Assembly: GCF_030272615.1 (NCBI RefSeq)
Contig: NC_081405.1
Coordinates: forward strand, 27,048,272 to 27,112,271
From: Cryptomeria japonica
Taxonomy: Eukaryota > Streptophyta > Pinopsida > Cupressales > Cupressaceae
DNA: 64,000 nt
Direction: 5' to 3'
Shown: piece by piece, positions 9,791-21,500 of the stretch
How the letters are laid out: the number at the start of each line of letters is the position of its first letter
Position numbering within the stretch: the stretch's first letter is position 1
Program-made: the position numbers and the translations under genes
The notes under the pieces: model-generated
What the model saw: the letters and a program-made list of their open reading frames with translations, nothing else
What the model was told of the DNA's origin: nothing
The model's database searches: none

Positions 9791-10000
9791 CAATGGAAGA
9801 CATCCAACAATCTCTCCAAGATGATATGACAATGAAGTTTTGAACTAACAAACCAAACTCCCCCTGTGAATGATATCCCTGTTAAGCTCTGTTTTTCACA
9901 TAAATATCTCTCCCCCTTTCATGTCAATGCCATAAATCTAACATAAACATCAAAGAAAAGTCATAAAACCTCTGAACCACACAACTGACTACTCCCCCTG
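9608..10000 (-). promoter_or_regulatory. Cluster of polypurine-tract-like motifs
   Basis: On the minus strand, GGGGGA/GGGGAG-type runs occur at about 9611, 9681, 9714, 9785, 9861, 9913 and 9993. The one at 9608-9620 (CAAAGGGGGATA) abuts the 3' LTR and is the likely working PPT. Repeated PPT-like motifs before the 3' LTR are a known trait of Sirevirus-type copia elements. Whether this family belongs there is not shown by this alone. Confidence 0.65.
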
Positions 10001-10079
10001 AGTAGTAGCATCAAACATCAATCTGGAATGAATGATAGCATTGATAAATGTATATCGGACTGATGTCAGTTAGTATCAC

Positions 10080-11600
10080 TCAAGTTTCTAGTAGAGGGGC
10101 AGAAACTTCCAATCTGTTTCTGAAGTACTGAAATGATTCCTTAAGCAAAGGTTTACTGAAAATATCTGCAATCTTCTCTTTAGTGTTCACATAAACTAGT
10201 TAGACTTCATTTGCTTCCACCTTCTCCTTCAGAAAATTATACTTGATAGAAATGCACTTAGTCTTAGAATGAAATACCGAATTCTTTGATATGCCAATAG
10301 CAACAGAGTTATCATAGTGAATAACTACCGGTTCATTATAATCTACCCTTATATCCTTCAACATTTTCTTCATCCTTATAACTTTTGTACAGTTAATAGT
10401 AGCAACAACATACTCAGCTTCAACAGTATATAACGAAGTACATGACTATTTCTTGCTGATCCATGAAACAAGTTTCTTTCCAAGAAGGAAAGCTCCATCG
10501 GATGTGCTCTTCTAGTCATCAACATCTCCAGCCCAGTCAACATCTGTATATGCACATACTGTAAAGTCATCATTTTTAGGATACCACAAACCATACTCAG
10601 TTGTTCCTTGCAAATACTTGAAAATCCTTTTCACTGCACTCTCATGATTCTCTCTAGGATCACTCCGATATGTTGATACAATACAAACTGCATTCATTAT
10701 ATCTATTGTAGTCTGACTCAGATATAACAAACCTCCAATCATAGATTTATACCTTGTAGGATTTACCGGAGCCGCTGCATCATTCTTTGCCAATTTCTCA
10801 CTTGTAACCATAGGGGTACCAACCGGTTTGGAATTTTTCATACCAAATTGCTTCAACAACTCTCTAGCATACTTAGTTTGACAAATCAAAATACCTTTAT
10901 CATTCTGAGTAATCTACAAACCTAAGAAAAATTTCATCTCCCCAATCAATGACATCTCAAATTTAGTCTTCATATTTTTAGCGAATTCCATACATAACTT
11001 ATCCTCACCTCCTTAAAATGATATCATCAACAAAGACTTCAATAATCAATATGTCATCATCAATAATCATATAATATAAGTTATTGTCAACATTACCTTT
11101 AGTGAAACCAAGCTTCAAAAGATATTTGTCCAATCTAGCATACCAAGCTCTAGGGGCTTGTTTCAATCCATATAGGGGCTTGTTTCAATCCATATAAAGC
11201 TTTCCTTAACCTGCAAACCATATTTTTGTCATCTGAAAGTGAAAATCCATCAGGTTGCTCAATGTAAACTTCCTCTTCAAGATCTCCATTCAAAAATGCA
11301 CACTTAACATCCATTTGATAAACCTTGTATTTCTTATGGGCAGCATAAGCAAGAAATAATCTCACAGCTTCAATCCTAGCTACCAAAGAAAATATATCAT
11401 CATAATCAATTCCTTTCTTCTGAGAATATCCTTTACATACCAATCTATCCTTATTACTCACAACTTGTCCATCCTCATTCAATTTATTCCTAAAAACCCA
11501 TTTAGTTCCAATAACATTCTTATGTTTAGGTCGGGGAACCAAAGTCCATGTGTTGTTCTTTTCAATCTGATCTAATTCCTCTTTCATAGATTTCATCCAA
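10080..11600 (-). pseudogene. Reverse transcriptase and RNase H of copia element 1
   Basis: Minus strand. RT begins near 11596 ([10 protein letters not shown], then [36 protein letters not shown] and [12 protein letters not shown]). A 22-bp duplication at 11151-11194 breaks the frame. The catalytic box appears as FVDDII near 11045. RNase H follows (10889-10512: YLSQTTIDIMNAV, then RIFKYLQGTTEYGLWY and YTDVDWAGDVDD), and the C-terminal part (ENKVxxVYVxT-type; plus-strand complement 10080-10350) ends at a TGA at 10080. Family role: it copies element RNA into cDNA and removes the RNA strand. Dead through several frameshifts and stops. Confidence 0.85.
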
Positions 11601-11750
11601 CGTCATTCATCTTAACAAGCTTCAATAACTAATGCTAGTTCAACTTGAGAAATTAAACATACCTCATCAGTTGCCAACCTTCTTCTTGTCATTACTCCTT
11701 TGTTCTTGTCTCCAATGATCTGATCTTCCGAATGATTTAACCTTACATAC

Positions 11751-12915
11751 CTAGGACATCTTACTTTTTGTTTCTCTGCTCTGATCTTCGATTACTATTG
11801 AATTTTCTGATACTGCCAAGGTAACTGATTCAACATTTTTTTCTGGTATAGGTACTACCGGCTCAATTATGATCATCTCCACTTCTAATTCTCTCTCATA
11901 AGTTCCGATTTGACCTTTGTACAACTCATCCACCTTGACATTAGCACTTTCCACAATTCTCTGCAATCTTTTGTTATAACATCTATATGCTTTGCTTTCA
12001 TTAGAATAACCAAAAAATATCTCTTCATCATGTCCAGGATCAAACTTTCCAATGGAATCATCTCTTTTGATATAGCATTTTCTACCAAAGATTCTGAAAT
12101 GCTTAACTGTAGGTGTATGACCAAACCATAACTCATAAGGTGTCTTACCAATGTCTCCTTTGATATGAACTCTATTAAATGTGTATACTACCATGCTCAC
12201 AACTTCTCTCGAATAGATATGAGACAAACTAGCTTCCATCATCATAGTTCTGGCCGCATCCAAGATAGTTTTGTTCTTTCTTTCCACATCACCATTCTGT
12301 TGAGGTGTTCGGGGTGCAGACAACTGTGTCCTTATCCCATGCTTCTCACAATAACTGTTAAATTCATTGAATGCAAATTCACCACCCTGATCTAACCTTA
12401 AGAATTTAATCTTCAACCCTATCTCTGTCTCAACTTTAGCCTTAAAGATCTTAAACTTTTTAAAAGCTTCAGATTTCTTCCTTAGAAAAGTAACCCACAT
12501 CATTCTAGAATAATCATCAATGATTAGCATGAAATATCTATCACCCTGAAAACTCTTTATTCTAGCAGGACCACACAAATCAGTATGAATAAGATCAAGA
12601 ACATCATTAGATTTGTCTTGTATACTCTTAAAAGAAGTTCTGACTTGCTTTCCCATTTGACATTCCTTACATACCGGATTATAGGGTTTCACAATCTTAG
12701 GTATATCTCTAACAGCCTTAGTTGAACTAATCTTTACAATGCAATCAAAATTTACATGACACAACCTCGTATGCCATAAGCCAACTCTCATCAACTTGTG
12801 CAATCAAACATGTCTTCTCATTGAAGTTCAAATGAAAGATGTTATCTTTAGTCTGAGTACCGATTGCAATCTCCAAACCAGATTTGTTAATGATTTTGCA
12901 TTTTCCATCCTTGAA
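11751..12915 (-). pseudogene. Integrase of copia element 1
   Basis: The minus-strand ORF of 350 residues (12803-11751) starts inside the gag-pre-integrase zinc finger (WHTRLCHVNF, then CKECQMGKQ). The core keeps all three acidic residues in context: HTDLCGP, RLDQGGEF and NGDVERKN. It is followed by the usual TPYELWFG and KCYIKRDD blocks and a hydrophilic tail. This is the best preserved coding stretch in the element, although stops separate it from protease and RT. Family role: inserts the cDNA into chromosomes in the nucleus. Confidence 0.88.
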
Positions 12916-13311
12916 CTATAATTGAAATCTCTTATCCACCAATTGTCCTACACTCAAAATATTATGCCTTAAACCTTCAACACAATAAACATTATTAGTA
13001 TTATGCTTACTATCCAATGATATAGTTCCTCTTCCTCTGATCATACATGCTTTGTCATCTCCAAATCTAACTAGTCCACCATCAAATTCTTGCAATGATA
13101 GAAACTTCCTTTTATCTCCAGTCATATGATGTGAACATCCACTGTCTATCACCCATTCATCCTTGTCTTGAATTTTAGCAGCAAGGGCCTTTTCCTCATT
13201 TTGAATAACAGGTGCCAGAGCATCTTCCTTGATAGCCAAAAATACCCATTCCTTTCCATTGTCGGATCCACTAGTTGAATCTTGTGTCGGTTCATCATCA
13301 TAATCAGTCAT
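12916..13311 (-). pseudogene. Protease region of copia element 1
   Basis: Minus strand, 131 residues. WVIDSGCSHHMTG carries the catalytic Asp in the D-S-G-C-S/T-H-H-M form typical of Ty1/copia proteases. It is followed by VEGLRHNILSVGQLVD, the invariant phrase before the integrase. It is preceded by an acidic Ser-rich linker. Confidence 0.85.
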
Positions 13312-13319
13312 ACCTTCCT

Positions 13320-14307
13320 CATTCGCATAGTAACATGATTTGTCTTTGTTTCTCCTGTACTTATGCTTTTTCTGATAATCATGGTTAGTCCTAAAAGATA
13401 TTCCAGCTTTCTCTTCAAATCTTGAATTCCTTTTAGGACATCTAGATGCAAAATGACCTATCTTATTACATGCAAAATACTTAAAAGAGGTGATTTTCCT
13501 TCATTTTTACTTCCTACTCGACCTTTAGGTACTCTTTTAGGAAATAGGGCTTCAAGTTGCTCAAATTCATCATCTTCTTTCTTCATTTCCTCTAATTCCT
13601 TCACATATAAAGCTTTCCAGTCACTCTTGTCGATTGATGATGTAGATGTGTGAAAAGCAGATCCAGTCTTTGCAGCTCCTCAAGGACCAATTTCTTCAAG
13701 CTCAAAAGCAGGTAATTTTCCAATCCCTGTTAGCATAAGTGTTAGCCATTGTTCTCAGCTCATTAATTGCAGTAGCCTTCATCTTGTAAGTCGGTGGCAA
13801 AGATCTCAGTACTTTAGAAACAATCTCATCTTTGCTCAGAGATCCATTACAACACTGAATTCCCATAACAATTTCATTAACTCTTTCCATAAAAGCAGTA
13901 ATCCTTTCATCTTCTTCCATCTTTAGATTCTCATACCTTACCTGGTAACCATCAAGTTTAGCAATTTTAACAGTAGGGTCACCTTCATTTAGAGCCTCCA
14001 ACTTATCCCATATAGCCTTCGCAGTTGATTGGTCAGTTAGTCCCATAATTTGCTGATCTGAAAGTGCGCTTAAGAGTTCTTCTCTTGCTCTACAATCATT
14101 CTCAATGTCCTTATCCAAGGTTGCTGGAGGAGGATTGCCAAATGCCAGATTATGAGGAGTATATCCTTTCTTAGTGACCTCCCAAATCTCTTTCCCAATA
14201 CATCTCAAATGAGTTTCCATCCGAATCTTCCATACCCTGTAATTTGTCGAGTCAAGCTTAGGGGTTTCTCTTTGAAAAATAGATGTAGTTGAACTATTAG
14301 TTGCCAT
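13320..14307 (-). pseudogene. gag: Gag of copia element 1
   Basis: Minus strand from the ATG at 14307. LDSTNYRVWKIRMETHLRC near the N-terminus is the copia gag (UBN2-type) signature. It is followed by AIWDKLEALNEGD, VRYENLKMEEDE and MERVNEIVMGIQCC. The frame breaks near 13702. The zinc knuckle near 13440-13490 reads YFACNKIGHFASRC: the first Cys has become Tyr (TGT to TAT). The same position is an intact Cys in copia element 2. Nucleic-acid binding by this Gag would be lost. Confidence 0.82.
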
Positions 14308-14350
14308 AGGATTTTCCTCAAGCGGTTAAGCTTTTGCAGAGAGGACCAAC

Positions 14351-14361
14351 CTCTGATACCA
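14351..14361 (-). promoter_or_regulatory. Primer-binding site of copia element 1
   Basis: Minus strand TGGTATCAGAG, complementary to the 3' end of initiator tRNA-Met, two bases inside the end of the 5' LTR (CCTAACA then AT). Confidence 0.85.
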
Positions 14362-14363
14362 AT

Positions 14364-15590
14364 TGTTAGGATAAGCAATGGACAACTAAGAGGTGGGGGG
14401 GGGTGAATCAGTTGTCAACACATTATAAAAATTTAAGCACACAAAACCTTTTACCAAAATGCATAAACCAAATACCGGAATAACATATATAACATTTAAG
14501 CACAAACATAAATCACAAAACAATTACCAACCATCTATAACACATAACACTATGATTTATACGTGGAAAACCCTTTAAAGGGAAAAACCACGGTGGGAAG
14601 CCTACCCACAATCAGATAATACTTCTACAACAAGTATGTGATTTCAATAAGAGGGGCCTACACATGCCGGAAGGCTAGCAACCTAGAGCACGAATCATCA
14701 CAAAAGGAGCCTCACTGACTACAAAATAAATCCAGACTACAATCCGGAAAGATGAATGAACTGCAAGAATAGCATCTCCTATGCCTGAGTACAGTTCCAA
14801 TTAAACTCAATATCAGAGGTCTTAAACCTCTTTTACAAATCCAATTCGATCACCTATGATCGACCAAAACTTTTGCATATGACTACAACTTTATTCTCGT
14901 ACATATAATCCCATAACCCATACCACACATGATCTACAAAGAGATCTTACATCATATTTATACCAACCCGAGACCTAAACAATTAGGTTGGCCACCTAAA
15001 AGATAATACAATAAATTTGTTACATAATCTCGCAAACCAATGATAAACCAAGTCGTCCTAAGATCGAAACAACATAAACCAAACAATAAGTCCAACCAGT
15101 GATGCATCGGGAGCATCAACCAACACGTTACATAAACCGGTCCATAACCTAACAGAATAACCACTGAACCTAAAAAGGTTGCCATAAGCCAAATGAAACA
15201 CCATGATCAACTAGAAAATGAACATGATAACCATCAACATCTTGATAACCTTCTAGAAACTGCACCAACACCACTTATCGGATTCATCAAAAGATCTTCA
15301 ACAAAGCACTGCTAGTAAAACCCTTACCGGTAACCAAAAGGCTTACTAGAACATATGATAGCATCTAGATAATCAAATCCCAAACCAACTGAATGTGATA
15401 CACATCAGGAACACATGAATATCCAATCCAAACCAATTCCAACAGCCGGACCAAAACCAGAGAGAAATCTCTAGGTCAACATGATAATCCAACCACTCTA
15501 CCGGAAGCTGGTAGACAACAAAACAACTAGTGTTGACATCAATGACAAACATCAATGCAACACATAATCAATTCCTCCAAATTTCCAACA
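14364..15590 (-). repeat. 5' LTR of copia element 1
   Basis: 1,227 bp, starting TGTTGGAAATTTGG and ending CCTAACA on the minus strand. A TATAAATA-like box lies near 14956 and a GTGGTTTTTCCC...TTTTCCACG block near 14560-14590. A run of nine G on the plus strand (14395-14403) lies near its 3' end. Its outer edge joins chromovirus RNase H sequence at 15591. Confidence 0.9.
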
Positions 15591-16164
15591 CATATGATCT
15601 AGAACTTTATGCTATGGTTCAATCCCTTAATAAATGGGGGCATTATTTGTTACCAAAGGCGTTTGTTGTGTTTATTGACAACCATGCACTTAGTTTCTTG
15701 AATGGACATAATAAATTAAATTACAAGCACACAAAGTGGGTTGAATATTTGTGAGCATATACATTCTCCATAAATCACAAGAAAGGACAATCAAATAAAT
15801 TTGTTAATGCTCTTAGTAGGAGAGCCATGTTGGTGCAGGAAGTACAACTGCAAAGTGTGGGTATAGAAGCCCTTACAGGTATGTATAAGGGGGATGAGGA
15901 CTTTAAGGAGGCCTTTCATATTTGTTCTCAATTTTCAGATGCATTTCATAGTGAGTATGTTGATTATGTTTTGCAAGATGGTTTGTTGTTTAAGGGGGCT
16001 CAATTGTGCATATCAAAATGCTCTACGAGAGCCGATTTGATAAAGGAGAAGCATAGTGGAAGTCTTGGTGGGCATTTTGGACTTGACAAAACTTTGGAGC
16101 AAGTTAGGCAGCTCTATTTTTGGCCTAAAATGTAGGTGGATGTGAGGAAGTATGTAAAAGGATG
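15591..16164 (+). pseudogene. Chromovirus fragment B: RNase H end and integrase zinc-finger region
   Basis: Continues fragment A after the copia insertion and an associated deletion. It gives YDLELYAMVQSLNKWGHYL, then NHALSFLNGHNKLNYKHTKWVEYL (RNase H), NALSRRAML, and the integrase N-terminal region (LIKEKHSGSLGGHFGLDKT, then QLYFWPKM and VRKYVKGC). The coding line is cut in the middle of the zinc finger by a solo LTR at 16165 and resumes in frame at 17393. Stops near 15752 and 16133. Confidence 0.87.
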
Positions 16165-17392
16165 TGTTAGACATGCCTGATACTGGGAGTAAATTGAGAG
16201 AGGGGGGGGTGAATCAGTTTACTATCAGAAATTAGAACTATTGCATATCAAAAACCTTTAAATCAGAGCACAAAGAAAACAACACAATGAAGAATAAAAC
16301 TTGAAAGAATTGTACACACAACACCAATATTTTTGATGTGGATAACCTGGTAAAGGGAAAAACCATGATGGGAAACTTTACCCACAATCAGATAATACTT
16401 CTGCAGCAGTATGTGAAATAATTACAATGGCAATTGCACTTGCAATCAAGCCAACTACCTAGAGCTCACTGCTCATCACTAAAGAGAAGTCTCATTGACT
16501 TAAAAAACATTAGACTACAATCCAAAAAGAATGAACTATGAAAGTAGCATCTCGAAATGCTTGATACAATTCTGGTTAAGCACAAATGTTTGCCCTGCAA
16601 TACAAAAAACTTTCTGCCGAATGATATATCACTTGTTCACACATAAACCTTCCTCTGATAATGTAGACATAACCATCGATCCCACACCACTTTCATATTA
16701 CATGAATAAGTCACCTATAAATATAGATCATCAACCTTATGATAAGGTCGGCTAAACCCTAAACCCAAAAACCCATAATAACAAAAATTACATTACATAG
16801 TATCAATGGACCAATATTATGATTTACATTACATACCATGGACCTAATTCAAATATCCAAACAATTATATCCACCAAAATTTTTGTTAAGACCAAAATCC
16901 AACACGTTTCACCAATCGGTAGAAACCCTCAATGAAGTAACAGAGAAAGTCTAACTGGATCCAAATAGGACCACCATAACAACATGCCAGCCAATGCAAA
17001 GTCACCAAACACTCAAAATATGATCAAGAAGCACCTTCAACATGATAGAAACCGATTTCATAAGCCGAACCAAAATCGTCTGATCAAGTTATCAAATATC
17101 ACTTACAGGTAAAGCTAACCGGTATCAGGAAATACCAAACAAGAACATAAGTAATAGTTACCGGAGCACCAAAACATGAACCAACAAAATATGGCAAGCA
17201 TATAACCATCTAGAATAAGCATCCAAAACCGCATCCAAGGATGTGATCATACCGGATCATAATCGAAGCCAAAACCAAGATAAATATTAAGACAAATCGG
17301 GACAGGTCCAACTGGGATAGCATAACCATATCCATCCGAGATACAGTGTTGACATCAATTACAACACAACCAAATTCAGCATATTGCCAACA
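16165..17392 (-). repeat. Solo LTR of a copia family related to elements 1 and 2
   Basis: 1,228 bp. Its minus strand starts TGTTGGCAATATGC and ends GTCTAACA. The plus strand carries a run of eight G followed by TGAATCAG (16202-16217) and the block GGGAAAAACCATGATGGGAAAC, both also present in the LTRs of copia 1 and 2. It splits the chromovirus zinc finger, and excising it restores an open VKGC-TICQ-type reading. Flanks are GGATG (16160-16164) and TGATG (17393-17397), matching in four of five bases. No internal region remains, so it arose by LTR-LTR recombination. Confidence 0.9.
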
Positions 17393-18560
17393 TGATGCAC
17401 CATATGTCAGAGGGCAAATGGAACTACCTCAAATGCAAGGCTCTATCAACCCCTATCCATAACAAGAAGGCATTGGGAAAGCATATGTATGGGTTTTGTA
17501 TTGGGACTACCTAGAACACAAAGGAGATTTGATAGTGTTTTTTTTGTAGTAGATAGATTCAATAAAATGGCACACTTTATTCCATGCAAATACACAAATG
17601 ATGCTTCTAACATTGCAGGTCTATTTTTAAAAGAAGTTGTGAGGATTCATGGTCTTCCTTTGACCATTGTGTCAGATAGAGACTCCAAATTCATAGGTCA
17701 CTTTTGCAAGACCTTGTGGAAGAATTTGGGCACTAATCTGGATTATAGTTCTGCCTACCATCCTCAAACGGATGGGCAAACAAAGTTAGTGAACAAGTTA
17801 CTTGGGAATTTGCTAAGGTGTTTGACCAAAGAGCATGGCCAACAATGGGATCTAGTCTTTCCCCAAGCCGAGTATGCATACAATGACTCCATTAATAGAG
17901 CATAGGAAAAACTCCATTTGAAGTAGTGTATGGAATGAGCCCAAGGAGTGTTTTTGAACTAAGAGATTTGAAGGGAGTGGAGAAAATGAGTGTTGAAGGT
18001 GAGGAGTTTGCAGCAGTAATGAAGGATATCCATGATCAAGTGAAAGAAAACCTCAAACAAAGTACAGTTAGATACAAGGAGAGGGAATATTTGAGGAGAA
18101 GGAATGTTACATACAAGGTTGGAGATCTAGTACTTGCACATCTAAAGAAAGAGAGATTTTCCAAGGGAAGATACACCAAGATGCACATTAAGAAAATAGG
18201 CTCTTGTAAGATAATCCACAAGTTTGGTGAAAATGCATATGAGATTGCACTCCCTCCTGGAGTGGCTATCTCTCCAATATTTAATGTTGCTGACTTATAC
18301 CCCTTTAAGGATCTTTGGATGCAAATACAGGTGTGGAAGTTGATGAAGATTGGATACAAGACCTACCACCCTCTAAATCGTTGAAACTTGAAACCATTCT
18401 TGACACTAGAGAGGTGAAAATGACAAGGAGATGGGTCCACAATGAGCACTTGGTCAAATGACAAGGAATACCTCTAGAATATGCCACTTGGATGACTAAG
18501 GAAGACATTATGAAGCATGGCATATCTCTGCAACAACTGATCTCAGGTGGTACATGAGAT
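17393..18560 (+). pseudogene. Chromovirus fragment C: integrase core, C-terminus and chromodomain
   Basis: Starts with the zinc-finger end (ICQRANG), then MGFVLGLPRTQRRFDSVFFVVDRFNKMAHF, the second acidic residue in VSDRDSKF, and HPQTDGQTKLVN, where the catalytic Glu is replaced by Lys (codon at 17783). The C-terminal part has the basic GPY-type region (YKVGDLVLAHLKKERF, then FGENAYEIALPPG and ISPIFNVADLYPF). A chromodomain follows at about 18390-18545: LETILDTREV, then HLVK with a stop where Trp is expected, and TWMTKEDIMKHG. Chromodomains tether these elements to marked chromatin. Stops near 17903, 18382 and 18461 inactivate it. Confidence 0.87.
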
Positions 18561-21500
18561 CCTTCCCACCTCAGGTGTATGGTGCAGGAGCACTTGCATC
18601 ATATTGATGCCTTATGAAGGCTTTTGTCATGATTTCTTGTTTTGGTGTTGTGTCAAGTTAAAATAAGGTCTTAAGGACCATTTTTTTTCATTTCAATCTA
18701 TTTGTAATCATTTCAAATCAAGTTGTAAGGCCTTTGATGTCATTTGAGTCATATAGACCTATAAGGTCCTGATTGGGTCAATGTTGGTCAAACCACTCCA
18801 AGTGTGTTCAAAATTAGTGGAAATGATGTAACTGGTGTCATATGGTCTAATTTGACATGTCTTAGGGGTAGGTGTGAAGTTTTGAGTCAGTTTGTATAGA
18901 AGAGCAAAAAAATTGTAAAAGTTGCTAAAGTTGCTTGTCATCCATTCAAAAATAAGATGGGAACCATTGGAAAAGGTCTGAATGGGTTTAAATAGCCTCT
19001 CCAAAGTCGAGGCATGGTTGATTTTTCTAAGTTTGGAAGAAGTTTCAATAGGATTTATCTTTGTTTTCCTGCAAATTTTTGCTAAATTGTTGCTATAACA
19101 TTCATATCTCTCTTGTATGATCGAATCAAGATGTGAGACTAGTTTCATCTGAAAGCTATGTGAATCACCTTTCATTTGACACCAATTTTGTAGGTTTTAA
19201 TTAAGATTTGAGTAATTGGTGAGCAATTTTCCCAAATTTTCTATGAAACCCCAGTTTCAAGGGTTTGGACAGAGATATGTAGATATCTCGCCATTCCATT
19301 GAGATCACAACTCCAAATATGGTGGAATAGTAGATGTAGGTACTACAAATGGAGTTTCTTTTATTTTTGTAAGGATTGAGTTTTGGGGCATGTTTGAAGC
19401 ATTGAATGCTTAACATCTCCATGTGTTAGGCCGAGAAAGCATATGTGAGGTGAAGGATTTGGAGTATGGTGACAAAACAATACAAAGTGGTGTAAAACCT
19501 GTGAAATCCTTCCATTTGGGACATGCCCCTATCATTGGAAGTGGAGTAGTGTGTGTATGAGTTGTTTCTAGGACACTTGGTTTGTAAAAGAGACTTAATT
19601 GTGATCCCTAAAACCTACAACAGTTCGAATTTGACCATAATGTCCTAAAGTAACCTATAGGGGTTTTTACATATGTTGTGTAACTCTGAAAAGGGTATCT
19701 TAAAATACTTTTGGTTTGTTCCCATGGTAAAGGGTTGGGAAGCTAAGGCCAAAAAACCAGTCATGGAGGCCTAATAGGTCTAGTAGCCTTGTATGAAGGA
19801 AGTAACCTTGTTGGTGGTTTCCATTCAATGTTAAGTGTTAGGACACGATGTTTGATGTTAAGATAGTGAGTTCCTTGAGTGTGTTGGTGGATCCCCATAT
19901 TGACCCTTGTGGCATAGCTGTCATGTCCCATGATGCATAAGAATGTTGGTCATGAAAACCTATTGCAAGTTTGAACTACTTGTTCATGTTGAAATGTGTT
20001 TGTCTGACCTTCCATCCACCCTTGAGTCCTCTACATCATGTTTGTTCAATTTTTAAATAGCTAAACCATTCACCTTAAACACATTTTCATATCATTGTAA
20101 CATGATATTTTAATTGTATATGATGTTAGCAATCTCATCTTAACTTTATTTTTCTTGTTTCAAAATGCATTCATTAATTTTTCGAACATAGGATTTGGAC
20201 TAGCTACATTCATACATGTCACAAACACTCAAAAGGAAGGGGTTAGAACTCTCAAATTAGTTGGTGTAAGAGAGTCATTTGAAATTATTTCCCATAATTC
20301 ATTGATTGATGAAATTTGCTAGAAGAATTTGTCTATTTTTTTTACCACTTTGCATCTTTAGGCCATGTAACCAACTTTGAAGGTGAAAAATATGGTTTCG
20401 ATTCTATGCTTCATACACAAATTTGAATTTGTTTCATGCTTCTTTTGCAGTTTTGGCTTTGGATCTATGATTTTGTCTCAATTATGATACCAAATAATAT
20501 AAGGAGTTTTTCATTTTGATTGACCTTATAAAACCTACATTGCTCAATGACATTTGTTATAAGCATGATGTCAATGCCATTCCCAATGCACCATATGTCC
20601 CCAAATTTTAGTTAGGTTTGGGCCTTTGTTTTCTAGGCTAAATAATTATCATATCGCAACAAATGAGAGTTTGGAAGTATTATCTTAGAATTATTTGAAA
20701 TCATTTTTAGTAATTATGAGGGTTTCTTATCTCCCTAAATAGGTATCCTTTTGATGTACTTGTTTGACCATTATACCATGTCTCTTGATACACCCACCTT
20801 CTAATATTTCATTACTATGCGGAGGAAGTTAATGATTTTTATATAACCAATGGTATGTGAATGATACCTTAAAGCACACGAGGGCAAGATGGTATGTGGT
20901 ACCTAGATAGCATGTAAAAGAGATTTAGGGCATGACAATGGAAGCATCAATTTTTAATATACTTCTTGATAGATTTTTAACTTTTATAGTCCAAAGATAA
21001 TTCATAAATAGATGTTAAATATAATGAAAATTAATAAACAATATGACTCTTATTTCTCCATAAAATTTTGAATAATTGACACTACGCACTTATTCTAATA
21101 TTATTAAACATTTTATATGATTATTTTTCCTAAAAATATTATCCACAAACACAAACTAAAGACATCACTAATATAACAAAAAAGAAAATTCTTTTATTAT
21201 CCTAATGCATTAAAAATATTAATATAATTTCTCTTTTTCCTAGTACACTTATAATATCTATCTAATAAAAGCAATGCCTCTTCAATCTTTTTCTAACATG
21301 ATTGATTGGCTTCCGTTTTCTAAGTATTTATTTCTCCTTCCAATTATTCAACGTTGTATTAAATGCAGGAAAATCATTTTAAAAATTGAAACTTAGTGTA
21401 AACGGGCATGAATGGAAAGAGTATGAAATTTGTTTGCCACGTGGCAAATTGTCCTGTCTTTCATTATCAAAGTTATTGCTACCCGTCGTATTCATCTTGA

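Larger units (their letters stand above)
9091..15590 (-). mobile_element. Ty1/copia element 1 (minus strand), 3' LTR truncated
   Basis: Read on the minus strand it has a 5' LTR (15590 to 14364), a tRNA-Met-type primer-binding site, gag, protease, integrase, reverse transcriptase, RNase H, polypurine tracts and a partial 3' LTR (9607 to 9091). It inserted into the RT/RNase H region of a chromovirus. Because about 700 bp of the 3' LTR is missing, no target-site duplication survives. All coding parts are interrupted. It shares the protein order, LTR blocks and PBS type with copia element 2 at 23688-30717, so both belong to one family. Confidence 0.9.
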
